64,000 nucleotides of DNA from Anaerolineae bacterium (GTDB taxonomy: Bacteria; Chloroflexota; Anaerolineae; Promineifilales; Promineifilaceae): the NCBI GenBank assembly GCA_030425205.1, contig JAUIAP010000027.1, forward strand, positions 24,787 to 88,786. The letters are read 5' to 3'. Below are positions 36,142-44,995 of the stretch, piece after piece; position 1 is the first letter of the stretch, and each line of letters starts with the position of its first letter. A model generated the notes under the pieces. That model saw only the letters and a program-made list of their open reading frames with translations, did not search any database and had not been told where the DNA came from. The position numbers and the translations under genes were made by a program.

Positions 36142-37392
36142 ATGACCACCCACGAACTCGAAGCAGACATCGAACTGCTGACCACGGAGCTACTAGAGCG
36201 ACAGGATGAACTGGTTGCGCTGTATAACCTTGCCCAATCGACCCGCAATTTGGTCGATGTAGAGGGGTTGCTGGCGGTTGTGGTGAAGGAGCTACGCGCT
36301 CTATTTCGGGTCGAGCATAGCTTTGTTTTGCTGCGTGATGGGGATGGAATGCGTGAACAGCAAAACCCAGAAGAGCGACTGTCTGGAGAGACCTTGTTTC
36401 GCTGGTTTGACCAAGTGCGAGAAAAGCAGCGCGATCTGATTATTACAAAAAGTCGCGTGCCGCATGTGCGGGATGCGCTGGTTGCACCGCTCGTCATTAA
36501 TGGGGAGATCGTTGCGGCAGTCGGACTATCTAATCGACTAGATGGCGCATTTTCCGCACCAGATCGCAAGCGATTACTGATGATTGCAGAGCAGGTGGGC
36601 GCACATCTTGAGAATTTGCTGCTGCAAGAAGAACGCATTGTGCAGGTACGTTTACAGTCAGAAATGCGGCTTGCGCGTGAGGTTCAAGGACGTTTGCTGC
36701 CAAAGGGTGTGCCATCGCTGTCGGGGCTGGACTTGGCGGCGATGTCGCTTTCTGCGCTTGATGTAGGGGGCGATTTCTATGACTTTGTCGCGCAAGATGC
36801 TTTTTTGGCGTTTGCGCTGGGAGATGTGGCGGGAAAGGGGATGTCGGCCGCGATGCTTGTGGCGATGGTGCGCACAACGTTACGAACGGCGGGGCAATTT
36901 ATGCAAACTGTTGTGCCAAGCGATTTGATGCAGCAGGCAAATGTGCTGCTCTATGATGACTTCACAGAAGTGGGTCGCTTTGCCACACTGTTTCTCGGTT
37001 TTTACGAGACCGAAACGCGCTGTTTGCAATATGCCAACGCAGGGCATTCGCCCGTGATTTTTTGCCCTGCGAATGGGGAAGCGGAAATGTTAGAGGCGGA
37101 CGGTGTACCGCTGGGCGTGCTGGATGATTGTTTAGTTGTGCCGCGTGAACTGTGCCTCAATGTTGGGGATGTGCTGATTGTGGCAACCGATGGGTTTCCA
37201 GAGGCGGAGAACGCGACGGGGGCGATGTTGGGGTATCGCAAGCTGTTCGAGATGGCGACATGGGGAGCGAGCGATCCGGCTATTTCGGCCGAAAATATCC
37301 GTCAAACACTCTACGACATGGTTAGTGATTTTAGTGAAGGCGTGGCGCAAAATGATGATATGACGGTCATCGTATTGAAGGGGACTGCATGA
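36142..37392 (+). CDS. GAF-PP2C (SpoIIE/RsbU-type) serine phosphatase
   Basis: 416 residues. N-terminal coiled coil, GAF-like sensor (about 30-165), and SpoIIE phosphatase (about 180-412) with metal-binding aspartates in DVGGDFYDF, ALGDVAGKGMSAAM, ATDGFPEAEN and NDDMTVI. By family it dephosphorylates STAS-domain antagonists, activating the partner switch. It overlaps the kinase gene by four bases (ATGA). The GAF domain presumably binds the activating signal. Confidence 0.92.
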   Translation: MTTHELEADIELLTTELLERQDELVALYNLAQSTRNLVDVEGLLAVVVKELRALFRVEHSFVLLRDGDGMREQQNPEERLSGETLFRWFDQVREKQRDLIITKSRVPHVRDALVAPLVINGEIVAAVGLSNRLDGAFSAPDRKRLLMIAEQVGAHLENLLLQEERIVQVRLQSEMRLAREVQGRLLPKGVPSLSGLDLAAMSLSALDVGGDFYDFVAQDAFLAFALGDVAGKGMSAAMLVAMVRTTLRTAGQFMQTVVPSDLMQQANVLLYDDFTEVGRFATLFLGFYETETRCLQYANAGHSPVIFCPANGEAEMLEADGVPLGVLDDCLVVPRELCLNVGDVLIVATDGFPEAENATGAMLGYRKLFEMATWGASDPAISAENIRQTLYDMVSDFSEGVAQNDDMTVIVLKGTA

Positions 37393-37778
37393 AAAAAGTG
37401 ATGCGGATTTCGGCCGATCTCGCGCAACTCGAAACAGTTGGCAACACGATTACAGAAATGCTGGCTGCCTATCCTGAAGACGCATACAGTGTGCAGTTGG
37501 CGGTACATGAATGCCTGACCAATATTGTTGTTCATGCGTATAGTGAAACCTCAGGTGATATTGACATTGTGCTGAAATTGAGGTGGGGAAAATTTTCGGC
37601 CGAAATTTCCGATAATGGCCGCACCTTTGCGCTCAAAGATGTGCAAGAACCTGATCTTGAAAATGGTCAGATTCACGGCTACGGCATTTTCCTTATGCAT
37701 CAGCTGATGGACAGCGTGGCATATGAAAGCAGCCAATCGGGGAACGCTTGGACCCTTGTTAAGAAATTAGGCGGATGA
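37389..37778 (+). CDS. RsbW/SpoIIAB-type serine kinase (anti-sigma-like)
   Basis: 129 residues, single GHKL ATPase. N box VQLAVHECLTNIVVHAY, G1 box EISDNGRTF, and G2-like GIFLMHQLMD are visible. By family it phosphorylates STAS proteins and sequesters a sigma factor or other partner. No sigma-B-type sigma factor is encoded in this locus, so the partner may be non-sigma (for example a glycan-export component) or encoded elsewhere. Confidence 0.9.
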   Translation: MKKVMRISADLAQLETVGNTITEMLAAYPEDAYSVQLAVHECLTNIVVHAYSETSGDIDIVLKLRWGKFSAEISDNGRTFALKDVQEPDLENGQIHGYGIFLMHQLMDSVAYESSQSGNAWTLVKKLGG

Positions 37779-37848
37779 ATTTACGATTTATGATTGACGA
37801 TCTACGAGAACAAACCTTGTGAATCCAAAATCGCAAATCCAAAGTTGA
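37779..37848. repeat. Heptad-repeat hairpin
   Basis: Ten in-phase 7-base words (ATTTACG, ATTTATG, ATTGACG, ATCTACG, then GAATCCA, AAATCGC, AAATCCA) filling the gap between the kinase and second STAS genes. The arms are loosely complementary. Confidence 0.7.
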
Positions 37849-37851
37849 GTA

Positions 37852-38166
37852 ATGGAAATCGAAGTAACAGAACAAATCATACGCAACACAACCGTCGCGC
37901 TCACAGGACGGATCGACGCATTTAACGTCGGCGCGTTGCGGGAACGGTTTAGTCAACTGATTGAAGATGGCGCGACGCAGTTTGTCGTCGATTTAGGCAA
38001 CGTATCATTTTTAGACAGCGCGGGCATGGCTGCGCTCGTTAGTTTGTTGAAGCAAGCTCGCTCAAAAGGGGGTGATGTTTCGCTTGTCTGGCCAAAGTTG
38101 GAAGCGGCAAAGCGGATTTTGCGGCTGACGAAGTTTGATCGGGTATTTACGATGTTAGAGGCGTGA
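37852..38166 (+). CDS. STAS-domain anti-sigma-factor antagonist (second copy)
   Basis: 104 residues, single STAS domain with predicted phospho-acceptor Ser56 in SFLDSAGMAAL. It differs clearly from the first STAS protein (35593), so the kinase may have two competing substrates. It is immediately followed by a lone receiver-domain gene. Confidence 0.9.
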   Translation: MEIEVTEQIIRNTTVALTGRIDAFNVGALRERFSQLIEDGATQFVVDLGNVSFLDSAGMAALVSLLKQARSKGGDVSLVWPKLEAAKRILRLTKFDRVFTMLEA

Positions 38167-38190
38167 TTTACGCGCTCATAAGGAATGCAA

Positions 38191-38556
38191 ATGTCAAAGG
38201 TACTGGTAGTAGACGATTCTCGTGTAACACAACATATGCTCCGCATTTTGCTGCGGCGCAATGACTTTGATGTGATGGTCGCTGGTGATGGTGAGGCTGG
38301 ACTGGACGCGCTCAATGAAGGTGCGGTTGATCTGGTGATTAGCGACATCAACATGCCGTTTATGGATGGGTTTGGGATGGTCGCCGCGCTGCGCGATGAT
38401 GATCGTTTTGCCAATCTGCCCGTATTGATGTTGACGGCGACAGGAGATGAGGACAATCGTGAACGCGCTGAAGAGTTGGGCGTGAACGGTTTTATCACCC
38501 AGCCATTCGATTCACAGCAGCTGATTGCGACTGTGAGATCGTTGATTCCAGCATGA
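38191..38556 (+). CDS. Single-domain CheY-like response regulator
   Basis: 121 residues from ATG at 38191 (AAGGA seven bases upstream; ATG at 38185 is too close to it). Receiver only: VDDSR acidic pocket, phospho-Asp in LVISDINMPFMDG, LTAT switch threonine, and a C-terminal pocket where the usual Lys-Pro reads Gln-Pro (ITQPFD), so the conserved lysine seems replaced. The stop overlaps the flippase start (ATGA). It likely feeds a phosphorelay signal to the partner-switch module or flippase. Confidence 0.85.
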   Translation: MSKVLVVDDSRVTQHMLRILLRRNDFDVMVAGDGEAGLDALNEGAVDLVISDINMPFMDGFGMVAALRDDDRFANLPVLMLTATGDEDNRERAEELGVNGFITQPFDSQQLIATVRSLIPA

Positions 38557-39812
38557 GTCAGGCAGTCGAAGTTCGGCCGAATAATCGCGCCTTCCTTTCT
38601 GGTGCAACCGTTCTGTTTATCAGCATGACGGTTGTGAATGCGGGAAACTATCTCTACAACCTCATTTTGGGGCGCTGGTTAGGCCCTGCTGCGTTTGCCG
38701 ACTTGAGCCTGATCGTCACGCTGATGTTGATGGTCACGTTTGTGACGGCGACATTTCAGTTGACGACGGCTAAATTTGCGGCAGGCTATTCGGCCGAAAA
38801 CGCCCCCGCTGACATCACCGCTATGCGTGACTGGTTGGGGCGGTTGGCATGGATCGGCGGCATCGTCGTCATGGTGATTATCGCGGGCGGCTCAACCGTC
38901 TGGCGCGACTTTTTCAACACCGCTTCCGCATGGCCGTTTGTGCTGCTCGGTGTCGGTATTCCCGTCTATTTTGCACAAGGGGTAGATCGCGGCATTTTGC
39001 AGGGGCAGACGCGCTTTGGCCTGCTCGCGTGGAGCTACGTCGTTGAGATGTTGGTGCGCTTAGGCGTTGGATTGGGGCTGGTCGCGCTCGGCTTTTCAGT
39101 CATTGGCGCGACGTTGGGGATTACGCTTTCATTTGTTGGAACGTGGATCATTGCACGCTCTGGCGTGGTTGGGATGATCAAGGAAAAGGGCATTTCGGCC
39201 GAGGCACGCAAGGCGATCACGCTGTTTGCGTGGCCCGTCATCATCGTGCAGGTCAGCCAAATTTTAATCAATAACAGCGACATTTTGATCGTTAAACGCT
39301 TTTTCCCGCCAGAACGCGCAGGTCTTTACGCCGCGCTCGCCTTGATCGGCCGCGTCGTCTTCTTTGCCACCTGGTCAGTTGTGACAACGCTTTTTCCCAT
39401 CGTCGCTCAAAAACACCAGAAGCAAGAGTCACATCGGCATTTGCTTTGGGTCGGATTGGGGTTGGTGCTGGCTGTTTCGGCCGGTATCGTCGGGGCTACA
39501 CTGCTATTCCCCGAACTAATCGTCAACATTTTGTTTGGTGACGCCTATCTGGAAATTGCGCCACTGCTTTGGCTCTACGCATTAGCGACAATGCTCTATG
39601 CGCTGGCAAACGTCGTCGTTAACTATCGTCTCTCCATCGACTCCCATGCAGGAACCTATTTCGCAACGGTGGCAGGCGTCATTCAGGTGGGGATGTTGTG
39701 GCTGTTTCATGATTCATTGCGGCAGGTTGTGGTTTTGCAGATTGGGTTGATGTCGGTTTTGTTGGTTGTTTTGTTGATTTGGGATAGGTTGACCGCAATG
39801 CGCAAAACGTAA
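38553..39812 (+). CDS. Polysaccharide/oligosaccharide flippase (MOP superfamily)
   Basis: 419 residues with about 12 membrane segments. The N-terminus contains VNAGNYLYNLILGRWLGPAAFADLS, a classical start of Wzx/MATE-like polysaccharide exporters. By family it flips lipid-linked oligosaccharides across the cytoplasmic membrane. It is translationally coupled to the receiver gene upstream, tying glycan export physically to the signalling module. Copies of TCGGCCGA lie at 38573, 38790 and 39195. Confidence 0.85.
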   Translation: MSQAVEVRPNNRAFLSGATVLFISMTVVNAGNYLYNLILGRWLGPAAFADLSLIVTLMLMVTFVTATFQLTTAKFAAGYSAENAPADITAMRDWLGRLAWIGGIVVMVIIAGGSTVWRDFFNTASAWPFVLLGVGIPVYFAQGVDRGILQGQTRFGLLAWSYVVEMLVRLGVGLGLVALGFSVIGATLGITLSFVGTWIIARSGVVGMIKEKGISAEARKAITLFAWPVIIVQVSQILINNSDILIVKRFFPPERAGLYAALALIGRVVFFATWSVVTTLFPIVAQKHQKQESHRHLLWVGLGLVLAVSAGIVGATLLFPELIVNILFGDAYLEIAPLLWLYALATMLYALANVVVNYRLSIDSHAGTYFATVAGVIQVGMLWLFHDSLRQVVVLQIGLMSVLLVVLLIWDRLTAMRKT

Positions 39813-39842
39813 ATTCCTATTACGGTTTACGCATTATTCAAG

Positions 39843-41156
39843 ATGGATGTAGTACGCAAAGATTATTTTTCGGCCGAAAATATGCGCCGATACATCATAC
39901 CGCTCGCCTTAATTATCATCACGCTCTTGTTGCTCAACTGGCTCTTGCCAATGCAGCTTGCACCGCGTGTGGCAACAGAAGAGTCCGCGCCGCTTGTGGA
40001 TGCGGATGCGGCTGTTCCCGCGGACGGGATCGGGCTAGAAACGATTGGCAGCAACTTCACAAATTGGCTGCCGATCAAGGGGGCATGGCAAGCACGTGAT
40101 GGCGGCGTTGAACACACAACACGCACCGACTTTGATAACTACATCGCTTACACGACACGCTTCGAGCCGCCCTTTGCCTTTAACGCAACTGTTCAACATC
40201 TCGACGGGATCGGTGCGGGGCTGCTGATTGGCATGCAGTCGCTTGAGAGCAACGCCAACAGCACGCTTGTACGCTTTGAAACGGACGGTTCCGCGATGTT
40301 TTGGGGCAGTTTTGATGAGGCAGGGCAGTTTACAGGCCAAGGGTTCGCGCCCATCCGTATCGACACGCTTGCCCCGCAGCGTGTCACAATCCGCAATTTG
40401 GGCAACAGCTACGATGTGATTCTCAACGGTGAAACGGTCGTGACAGATTTGGCATTGACGGCTGGGGCTGGCTATGTCGGGCTTGCCGCGCCGGAGACAG
40501 CCGTTTTCTTCAGTGATATTCGCGTGTCGTCCCTAGACGGGATTGCCGTCAGCGACCCTGTGGCGGTTGAGCTTATTGAAGGTGTCAACGTTGGCAATCC
40601 TGTGATGGTCGATAATGGGGTCGCCGTCGATGATACAGCTGTTGTTGAAGAGCCCCCGACATTGCTTGACCAGGTAGAGACGATAAGCGGTGAATGGATT
40701 TATGAAGAAGGGGCGATTCGTCAGATTTTGCAAGAGCCGACAGATTATGTGACGGGGCTGAATATTTTCGGCCGAAATTACACCCTCGCCAGCACTATCA
40801 CCCTCGATCCCGCAACGCCCGATTCAGGCGGTGGCTTCATCTTCCATGCCCCCGACCGTGATCAACTCGCTGGCAGCACAATGGTGCGCTTGCTCAACGG
40901 GGGTGAACAAATAGTCTGGGGGCAGTTTGATGAAACAGGTGTGTTTCAGGGCGCAGGGAACATCGAACTCGACCTGTCGATTGATGAATCGCACGACATT
41001 GCCATCACCGTTGGGAATAGCAATTATGACATTCTCGTAAACGGAGAAACGATCGTGCGCGGATTGCCGTTGGCTGTTCGCGAGGGCTGGATTGGGTTGG
41101 TCGCGTATCGTGGCGTGGTGACGTTTGAGGACGTGATTTTAGATTTGGATGGATAA
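39843..41156 (+). CDS. Membrane-anchored protein with two concanavalin/DUF1080-like domains
   Basis: 437 residues. One N-terminal membrane helix (about 16-36: PLALIIITLLLLNWLLP) and two repeats of the same beta-sandwich. Repeat 1 is about 65-225 and repeat 2 about 275-435; both contain (G)GFIFHA/GLLIGM, STLVRF or STMVRL, (F/V)WG(S/Q)FDE and YD(V/I)(I/L)(L/V)NGE blocks. The fold resembles laminin-G/3-keto-disaccharide hydrolase domains that bind carbohydrate. It lies between flippase and PIG-V genes, so glycan binding at the outer face is likely. No catalytic motif identified. Confidence 0.7.
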   Translation: MDVVRKDYFSAENMRRYIIPLALIIITLLLLNWLLPMQLAPRVATEESAPLVDADAAVPADGIGLETIGSNFTNWLPIKGAWQARDGGVEHTTRTDFDNYIAYTTRFEPPFAFNATVQHLDGIGAGLLIGMQSLESNANSTLVRFETDGSAMFWGSFDEAGQFTGQGFAPIRIDTLAPQRVTIRNLGNSYDVILNGETVVTDLALTAGAGYVGLAAPETAVFFSDIRVSSLDGIAVSDPVAVELIEGVNVGNPVMVDNGVAVDDTAVVEEPPTLLDQVETISGEWIYEEGAIRQILQEPTDYVTGLNIFGRNYTLASTITLDPATPDSGGGFIFHAPDRDQLAGSTMVRLLNGGEQIVWGQFDETGVFQGAGNIELDLSIDESHDIAITVGNSNYDILVNGETIVRGLPLAVREGWIGLVAYRGVVTFEDVILDLDG

Positions 41157-41163
41157 ATAAGAT

Positions 41164-42387
41164 ATGACAACAGCACAGTTAGAATCGGCCGAAACACCCA
41201 ACACCATCCTTTCACGTCTCCGCGATGCCTCCTTCATCCACCCCCTCTTCGCCTTCCTCATCACGCGCACCATCGTGCTGCTTGGCGGCTATTTAGGCGA
41301 AATCGCCATCCCCGGCATTACTGGCGAAGGACTTTATCACGTCGCCCCCAACAATGTTTTTCTCGACATTTGGGCGCGTTGGGACAGCGGATTTTATCTT
41401 GAGATCGTCAATGAAGGGTATAAGTTTATCCCTGACCAAATTAGCAGCGTCGCCTTCTTCCCACTGTATCCACTGCTTGTCAAATTAACGAGCCTCATCA
41501 CGGGCAACGTCTTGTTCGCCAGCATCATTGTCAGTAACCTCTCGCTGCTTGGTGGGCTTATCTTTCTTTACAAACTGGCTGAGCTCGAATTCGATGCCGA
41601 TACCGCCCAGCGAACCGTCTACTACATCGCAGCATTCCCAACCGCCTTCTTTTTTAGCGCAGTCTATACTGAAAGTACCTACTTGCTCGTCTCCGTTGCG
41701 GCCGTCTACTTTGCGCGGCGTAAGCTGTGGGCGTGGGCAACGCTTTTTGCGTTATTAACCTCTGTGACGCGCATCATTGGGCTAGGGATTTGGGGCATTG
41801 TGGGGCTGGAATGGCTCCGCACGCATGGCTGGACGCTGACAACCATCTACCGCGCCGACGCATGGCGCAACCTCTGGCAGGGTCTCCGCACTGATTGGCA
41901 CAACCTCGCCATCATCCTCACCGCGCCGCTTGGACTCCTAACGCACATGCGCTTTCTCAACAAAACGTTTGGAGATCCCATCGCCTTTTGGACAATCCAA
42001 TCCGCATGGGAACGCGAAGATTTGGGCTTTATCCGCATTATTGCACGCGATCTAACCCCCGTCTTTAGCCAAAACTTTGGTACAGGCGACATCTGGTGGC
42101 ATGTCATTCTCGACCTATCCGCCTTCTTTTTTGCCTTTATCGCTGCCTTTTTCATCTGGCGACGACTCGGCGCAGGGTATGCCATCTACACATTGCTTGG
42201 TATCTTGCTCCCAGCCAACAGTGGTTCTGGCAGTATTTCGCGCTATATCCTTGTTCTGTTTCCGCTCTTTCTTATGCTTGGCTATTGGGGCAAAAATCGA
42301 CAATTGCACAATGCGCTAATCGTCGGGTTTAGCTGTTTGCTGGGGATTTTGACGACGATTTTTGTCAACTGGATATTTGTGGCGTGA
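41164..42387 (+). CDS. PIG-V-like GT-C mannosyltransferase
   Basis: 407 residues with about nine membrane segments. The PIG-V pattern is clear: first-loop WARWDSGFYLEI with the acidic residue, then VAFFPLYPLLV, PTAFFFSAVYTESTYLL and TSVTRIIGL. By family these enzymes transfer a sugar (mannose in eukaryotic GPI) from a polyprenyl-phosphate donor on the outer face of the membrane. Together with the ALG5-like GT2 (33555) it could complete a polyprenyl-linked glycosylation path. It is the last gene of the plus-strand cluster. Confidence 0.88.
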   Translation: MTTAQLESAETPNTILSRLRDASFIHPLFAFLITRTIVLLGGYLGEIAIPGITGEGLYHVAPNNVFLDIWARWDSGFYLEIVNEGYKFIPDQISSVAFFPLYPLLVKLTSLITGNVLFASIIVSNLSLLGGLIFLYKLAELEFDADTAQRTVYYIAAFPTAFFFSAVYTESTYLLVSVAAVYFARRKLWAWATLFALLTSVTRIIGLGIWGIVGLEWLRTHGWTLTTIYRADAWRNLWQGLRTDWHNLAIILTAPLGLLTHMRFLNKTFGDPIAFWTIQSAWEREDLGFIRIIARDLTPVFSQNFGTGDIWWHVILDLSAFFFAFIAAFFIWRRLGAGYAIYTLLGILLPANSGSGSISRYILVLFPLFLMLGYWGKNRQLHNALIVGFSCLLGILTTIFVNWIFVA

Positions 42388-42473
42388 CATATTTGCGAGG
42401 CAATCGCTTTCTACGAAGAGACAATTTCCCAAATAAAAACGCTGGGGGTGCGCAGCATGTGTCTCCAGCTAAG

Positions 42474-42512
42474 AAGGGGATGGATGGACATTTCGTGCAC
42501 ATCCCCTTTTTC
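42474..42512. terminator. Bidirectional terminator between convergent genes
   Basis: AAGGGGATG (42474-42482) pairs perfectly with CATCCCCTT (42500-42508), followed by T residues on the plus strand. It separates the PIG-V gene from the oppositely oriented cytochrome b fusion gene. Confidence 0.75.
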
Positions 42513-44442
42513 AATCGCCTTTGATATTCTGTAACAGAAAAATCTCCCCTTCTTGCAGCGTCACAAACGCATCAAATGCCGTGTAGCGAATCCGCTCATC
42601 CCACCATTGCAGTTTGATATGATGGTCGCCAGCGGGTAAAGGTATCCGCGCCGTGAGCGGTTTTGCCCCGTAGAATTCCAGTGCGTCGATGTGTGCTTCC
42701 CATCCGGCCGATCCATCAACAAACAAAGTGACTGCGACGGTGGGATTGCCGTTTTTCGGCCGATTTAACCCCCCATTCAACCCCACCAGCACCACATCAA
42801 CGCGCGACTCCTCTCTCGACTCAAATGGCACACCCGTCAACCATATCTGCCCGACCAACACAAATGCCAGCAGGACAAACGTCACGATCAAGTTACGCGG
42901 TGTCAGCCAGTCGAACATCCCCCTTTGGTCAAGAAATGATGCATCCTCATCGACGCCATTCAAGACCGTCAATGGAATGACGCTTGCAAACTCATCAGGC
43001 GGCAACCACGCGGCGGTAATCGGATCAGCATCATGTCGTTTTCGCAAACGCGGCACACGCTCATGCGTCACTCGTTGTTCCTGCCACAAATTCCCCATCC
43101 GATTGACGCAATCATAAGGCGGACATCCCACAACCTGCACCTCTGCCACACCTAACTCAAGAGCCTTTGGCAAAACATGCGGCGGAATTGCGCCCGTACA
43201 GGAGAATGGAACGAGGTTGCCTAACGGAGACTCATCCTCAGCAACCTCGTTCCGAAGCATCGAAGCGTGTCTTTCACACGTTAAAATAAGCTTGCGCTCT
43301 GCTGGCGCATCCATCTGTTCGACTGCTGCAACGACGCGCTGCCATGCGTCATCTGTCGGCGCAGCGCCCAACGCCATCGCCTCGAACGTGTCACAGGACC
43401 CCACGCAAATCCCGCACCCAACACACTTGGCAGGATCGACAACCGCCAACAGCTTAAACGGCGTATCGTCGTCACGCTCGATCATTTCTAGCGCGTTGTA
43501 AGGGCAATCTTGGGCGCATTTTGTACAGCCCGTGCAGTTCTCTGCCTCGATTCGCACGATGGGTGCAAGGTCGCCGCGTTTCCAAAATGGCAGCGCAATC
43601 CCCCACAGCAACACACCGCCAACGATGATCCAAATCAATGCGCCGAACAGCGTGTCGCCGTAGGGAATGAAGAACAGGAAAAGGGGATCAATCGGAATGC
43701 GGCTGGGGAGTTGAGTGAAGGAGAAGGATTCGGCCGATCCCACTGGCAACACCACCCCCATCACCAGCAATACAAGCATCGCCCCACCCATCCAGATCAT
43801 TTCTGGTAACCAGCGTGGCTGCTTCAAATGGCGCACATGCAGCCAGATAAACGCACCGCTGATCACAAACAGCAGAACGTGAGCGCCCATCATCAGCCCC
43901 ATGATCCACCAGCTATTGTCGGTCAAATACGCTTTTGTCAAGATGGGGGACAACCCCCGCCATGTACGCGTGACGCGCTCAATAATCAACTGCGCCTGCT
44001 GATCCCAAACCAGCAGATAGCCCGTCACACCCGCCAGCCACAAAATGATGACCAGCAGCACGCCCGTCGCCCATGCCAGCGCACGCGGCCCCCGAAAGCG
44101 ACGCATGAACAGCATGCGCAGCGCGTGCAGAAAAATCGTCACCGCCAACGCGCCCGATGCGTAACGATGAATCGCCCGTGCCGTGCGTGCTAAAAACGCG
44201 CCCTCGATACGTGTCTGCACAGAGAGATAAGATGCATCAAACCCATATTGATAGAACAGATAGATGTAGAAACCCGTCAGCGCGACCACGGCGAGTAGAA
44301 AAATAGAGATGCTGCCAGTGTGATAAAACGGGTTGAGTTGGCGATTGCCAATTAGACGGTTGACGGGGCGTTCAACCGTCAGCGCAATGCGTTCCAATAG
44401 GCGCGACCAGCGCGGGCGGGTTGTTGTTTTCGGTTGAGACAC
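42511..44442 (-). CDS. Cytochrome b - 2x[4Fe-4S] - MvhD/FlpD fusion protein
   Basis: 643 residues. The cytochrome b6-like N-terminus (about 25-240) has the two heme pairs His92/His106 and His188/His202. One extra helix follows (about 262-286), then two ferredoxin clusters: Cys303, 306, 309, 313 and Cys340, 343, 346, 350. An MvhD/FlpD-type hydrogenase-delta-like domain (about 384-470) has Cys389, 415, 440, 445. A C-terminal membrane helix (about 515-540) leads to a small beta domain. This permits electron transfer between a soluble partner and the quinone pool. It is downstream of the ba3 oxidase genes on the same strand. The physiological partner is not visible. Confidence 0.85.
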   Translation of the reverse strand: MSQPKTTTRPRWSRLLERIALTVERPVNRLIGNRQLNPFYHTGSISIFLLAVVALTGFYIYLFYQYGFDASYLSVQTRIEGAFLARTARAIHRYASGALAVTIFLHALRMLFMRRFRGPRALAWATGVLLVIILWLAGVTGYLLVWDQQAQLIIERVTRTWRGLSPILTKAYLTDNSWWIMGLMMGAHVLLFVISGAFIWLHVRHLKQPRWLPEMIWMGGAMLVLLVMGVVLPVGSAESFSFTQLPSRIPIDPLFLFFIPYGDTLFGALIWIIVGGVLLWGIALPFWKRGDLAPIVRIEAENCTGCTKCAQDCPYNALEMIERDDDTPFKLLAVVDPAKCVGCGICVGSCDTFEAMALGAAPTDDAWQRVVAAVEQMDAPAERKLILTCERHASMLRNEVAEDESPLGNLVPFSCTGAIPPHVLPKALELGVAEVQVVGCPPYDCVNRMGNLWQEQRVTHERVPRLRKRHDADPITAAWLPPDEFASVIPLTVLNGVDEDASFLDQRGMFDWLTPRNLIVTFVLLAFVLVGQIWLTGVPFESREESRVDVVLVGLNGGLNRPKNGNPTVAVTLFVDGSAGWEAHIDALEFYGAKPLTARIPLPAGDHHIKLQWWDERIRYTAFDAFVTLQEGEIFLLQNIKGD

Positions 44443-44457
44443 AGATAGGGGAGATAC

Positions 44458-44550
44458 ACCGCAAAGAACGCTGAGAAAGAGAAGATGCGTTAACTGTGTG
44501 AACCTTTTTCATTCACTCTGCGTCTCTCTGCGATCTCTGCGGTGAAATTC
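44458..44550. repeat. Imperfect hairpin of CTCTGCG-type words
   Basis: CACCGCAAAGAACGCTGAG near 44458 is answered by repeated CTCTGCG words ending CTGCGGTGA near 44546. The same vocabulary recurs at 61460-61510. It fills the gap between the cytochrome b fusion and the small membrane protein gene. Confidence 0.6.
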
Positions 44551-44913
44551 TTACGCGATCAACGCAGCAGATGATTCACGAGTCAGCGCATAGACACCGC
44601 GCACGCCGCGCCAGAAGAAGTAGCCGAATAGCAGCGCGATAGGAATACCGATAAACGCTTTTTCGTCTACCCATAACACCATTTTGGTGGTGAAGTAATA
44701 GGCGAGCAGGACGACGGCGGCGAAGCGGCTGCGCTGTTTGAGCGACCAGATGAGACCGATCATCAGCGGAAAGTGCAGCCAGTTGAGCAGTGAGATGTGG
44801 GCGAACCCCGCCCCTGTCGCATAGATCAGGGTGAGGATTACATCTAAGCCAATGGTGATCCAGCCGGCAGTCGCGGCATCGTGGATTGCGCGGGTTGCTT
44901 CTTTTTCAGACAT
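44551..44913 (-). CDS. Small four-helix membrane protein, unknown function
   Basis: 120 residues with a short charged N-terminus and four predicted membrane helices: WITIGLDVILTLIYATGAGF, LNWLHFPLMIGLIWSL, FAAVVLLAYYFTTKMVLW and IGIPIALLFGYFFWRGV. I recognise no family. It sits between the cupredoxin gene and the cytochrome b fusion gene inside the respiratory block, so an accessory role in electron transport or assembly is possible. No heme-ligand histidine pattern is evident. Confidence 0.65.
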   Translation of the reverse strand: MSEKEATRAIHDAATAGWITIGLDVILTLIYATGAGFAHISLLNWLHFPLMIGLIWSLKQRSRFAAVVLLAYYFTTKMVLWVDEKAFIGIPIALLFGYFFWRGVRGVYALTRESSAALIA

Positions 44914-44916
44914 CTT

Positions 44917-44986
44917 GATTTACGAGGGACGATTTACGATTTACGACATTACTTCTCGTAAATCGTAAATCGTAAATCCCAAATTT
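44917..44986. repeat. Heptad-repeat hairpin with 16-bp perfect stem
   Basis: GATTTACGATTTACGA at 44931-44946 pairs perfectly with 44956-44971 over a nine-base loop. The whole element is ten in-phase heptads (GATTTAC, GAGGGAC, GATTTAC, ... TAAATCG, TAAATCG, TAAATCC). Confidence 0.9.
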
Positions 44987-44995
44987 CAACCGACG

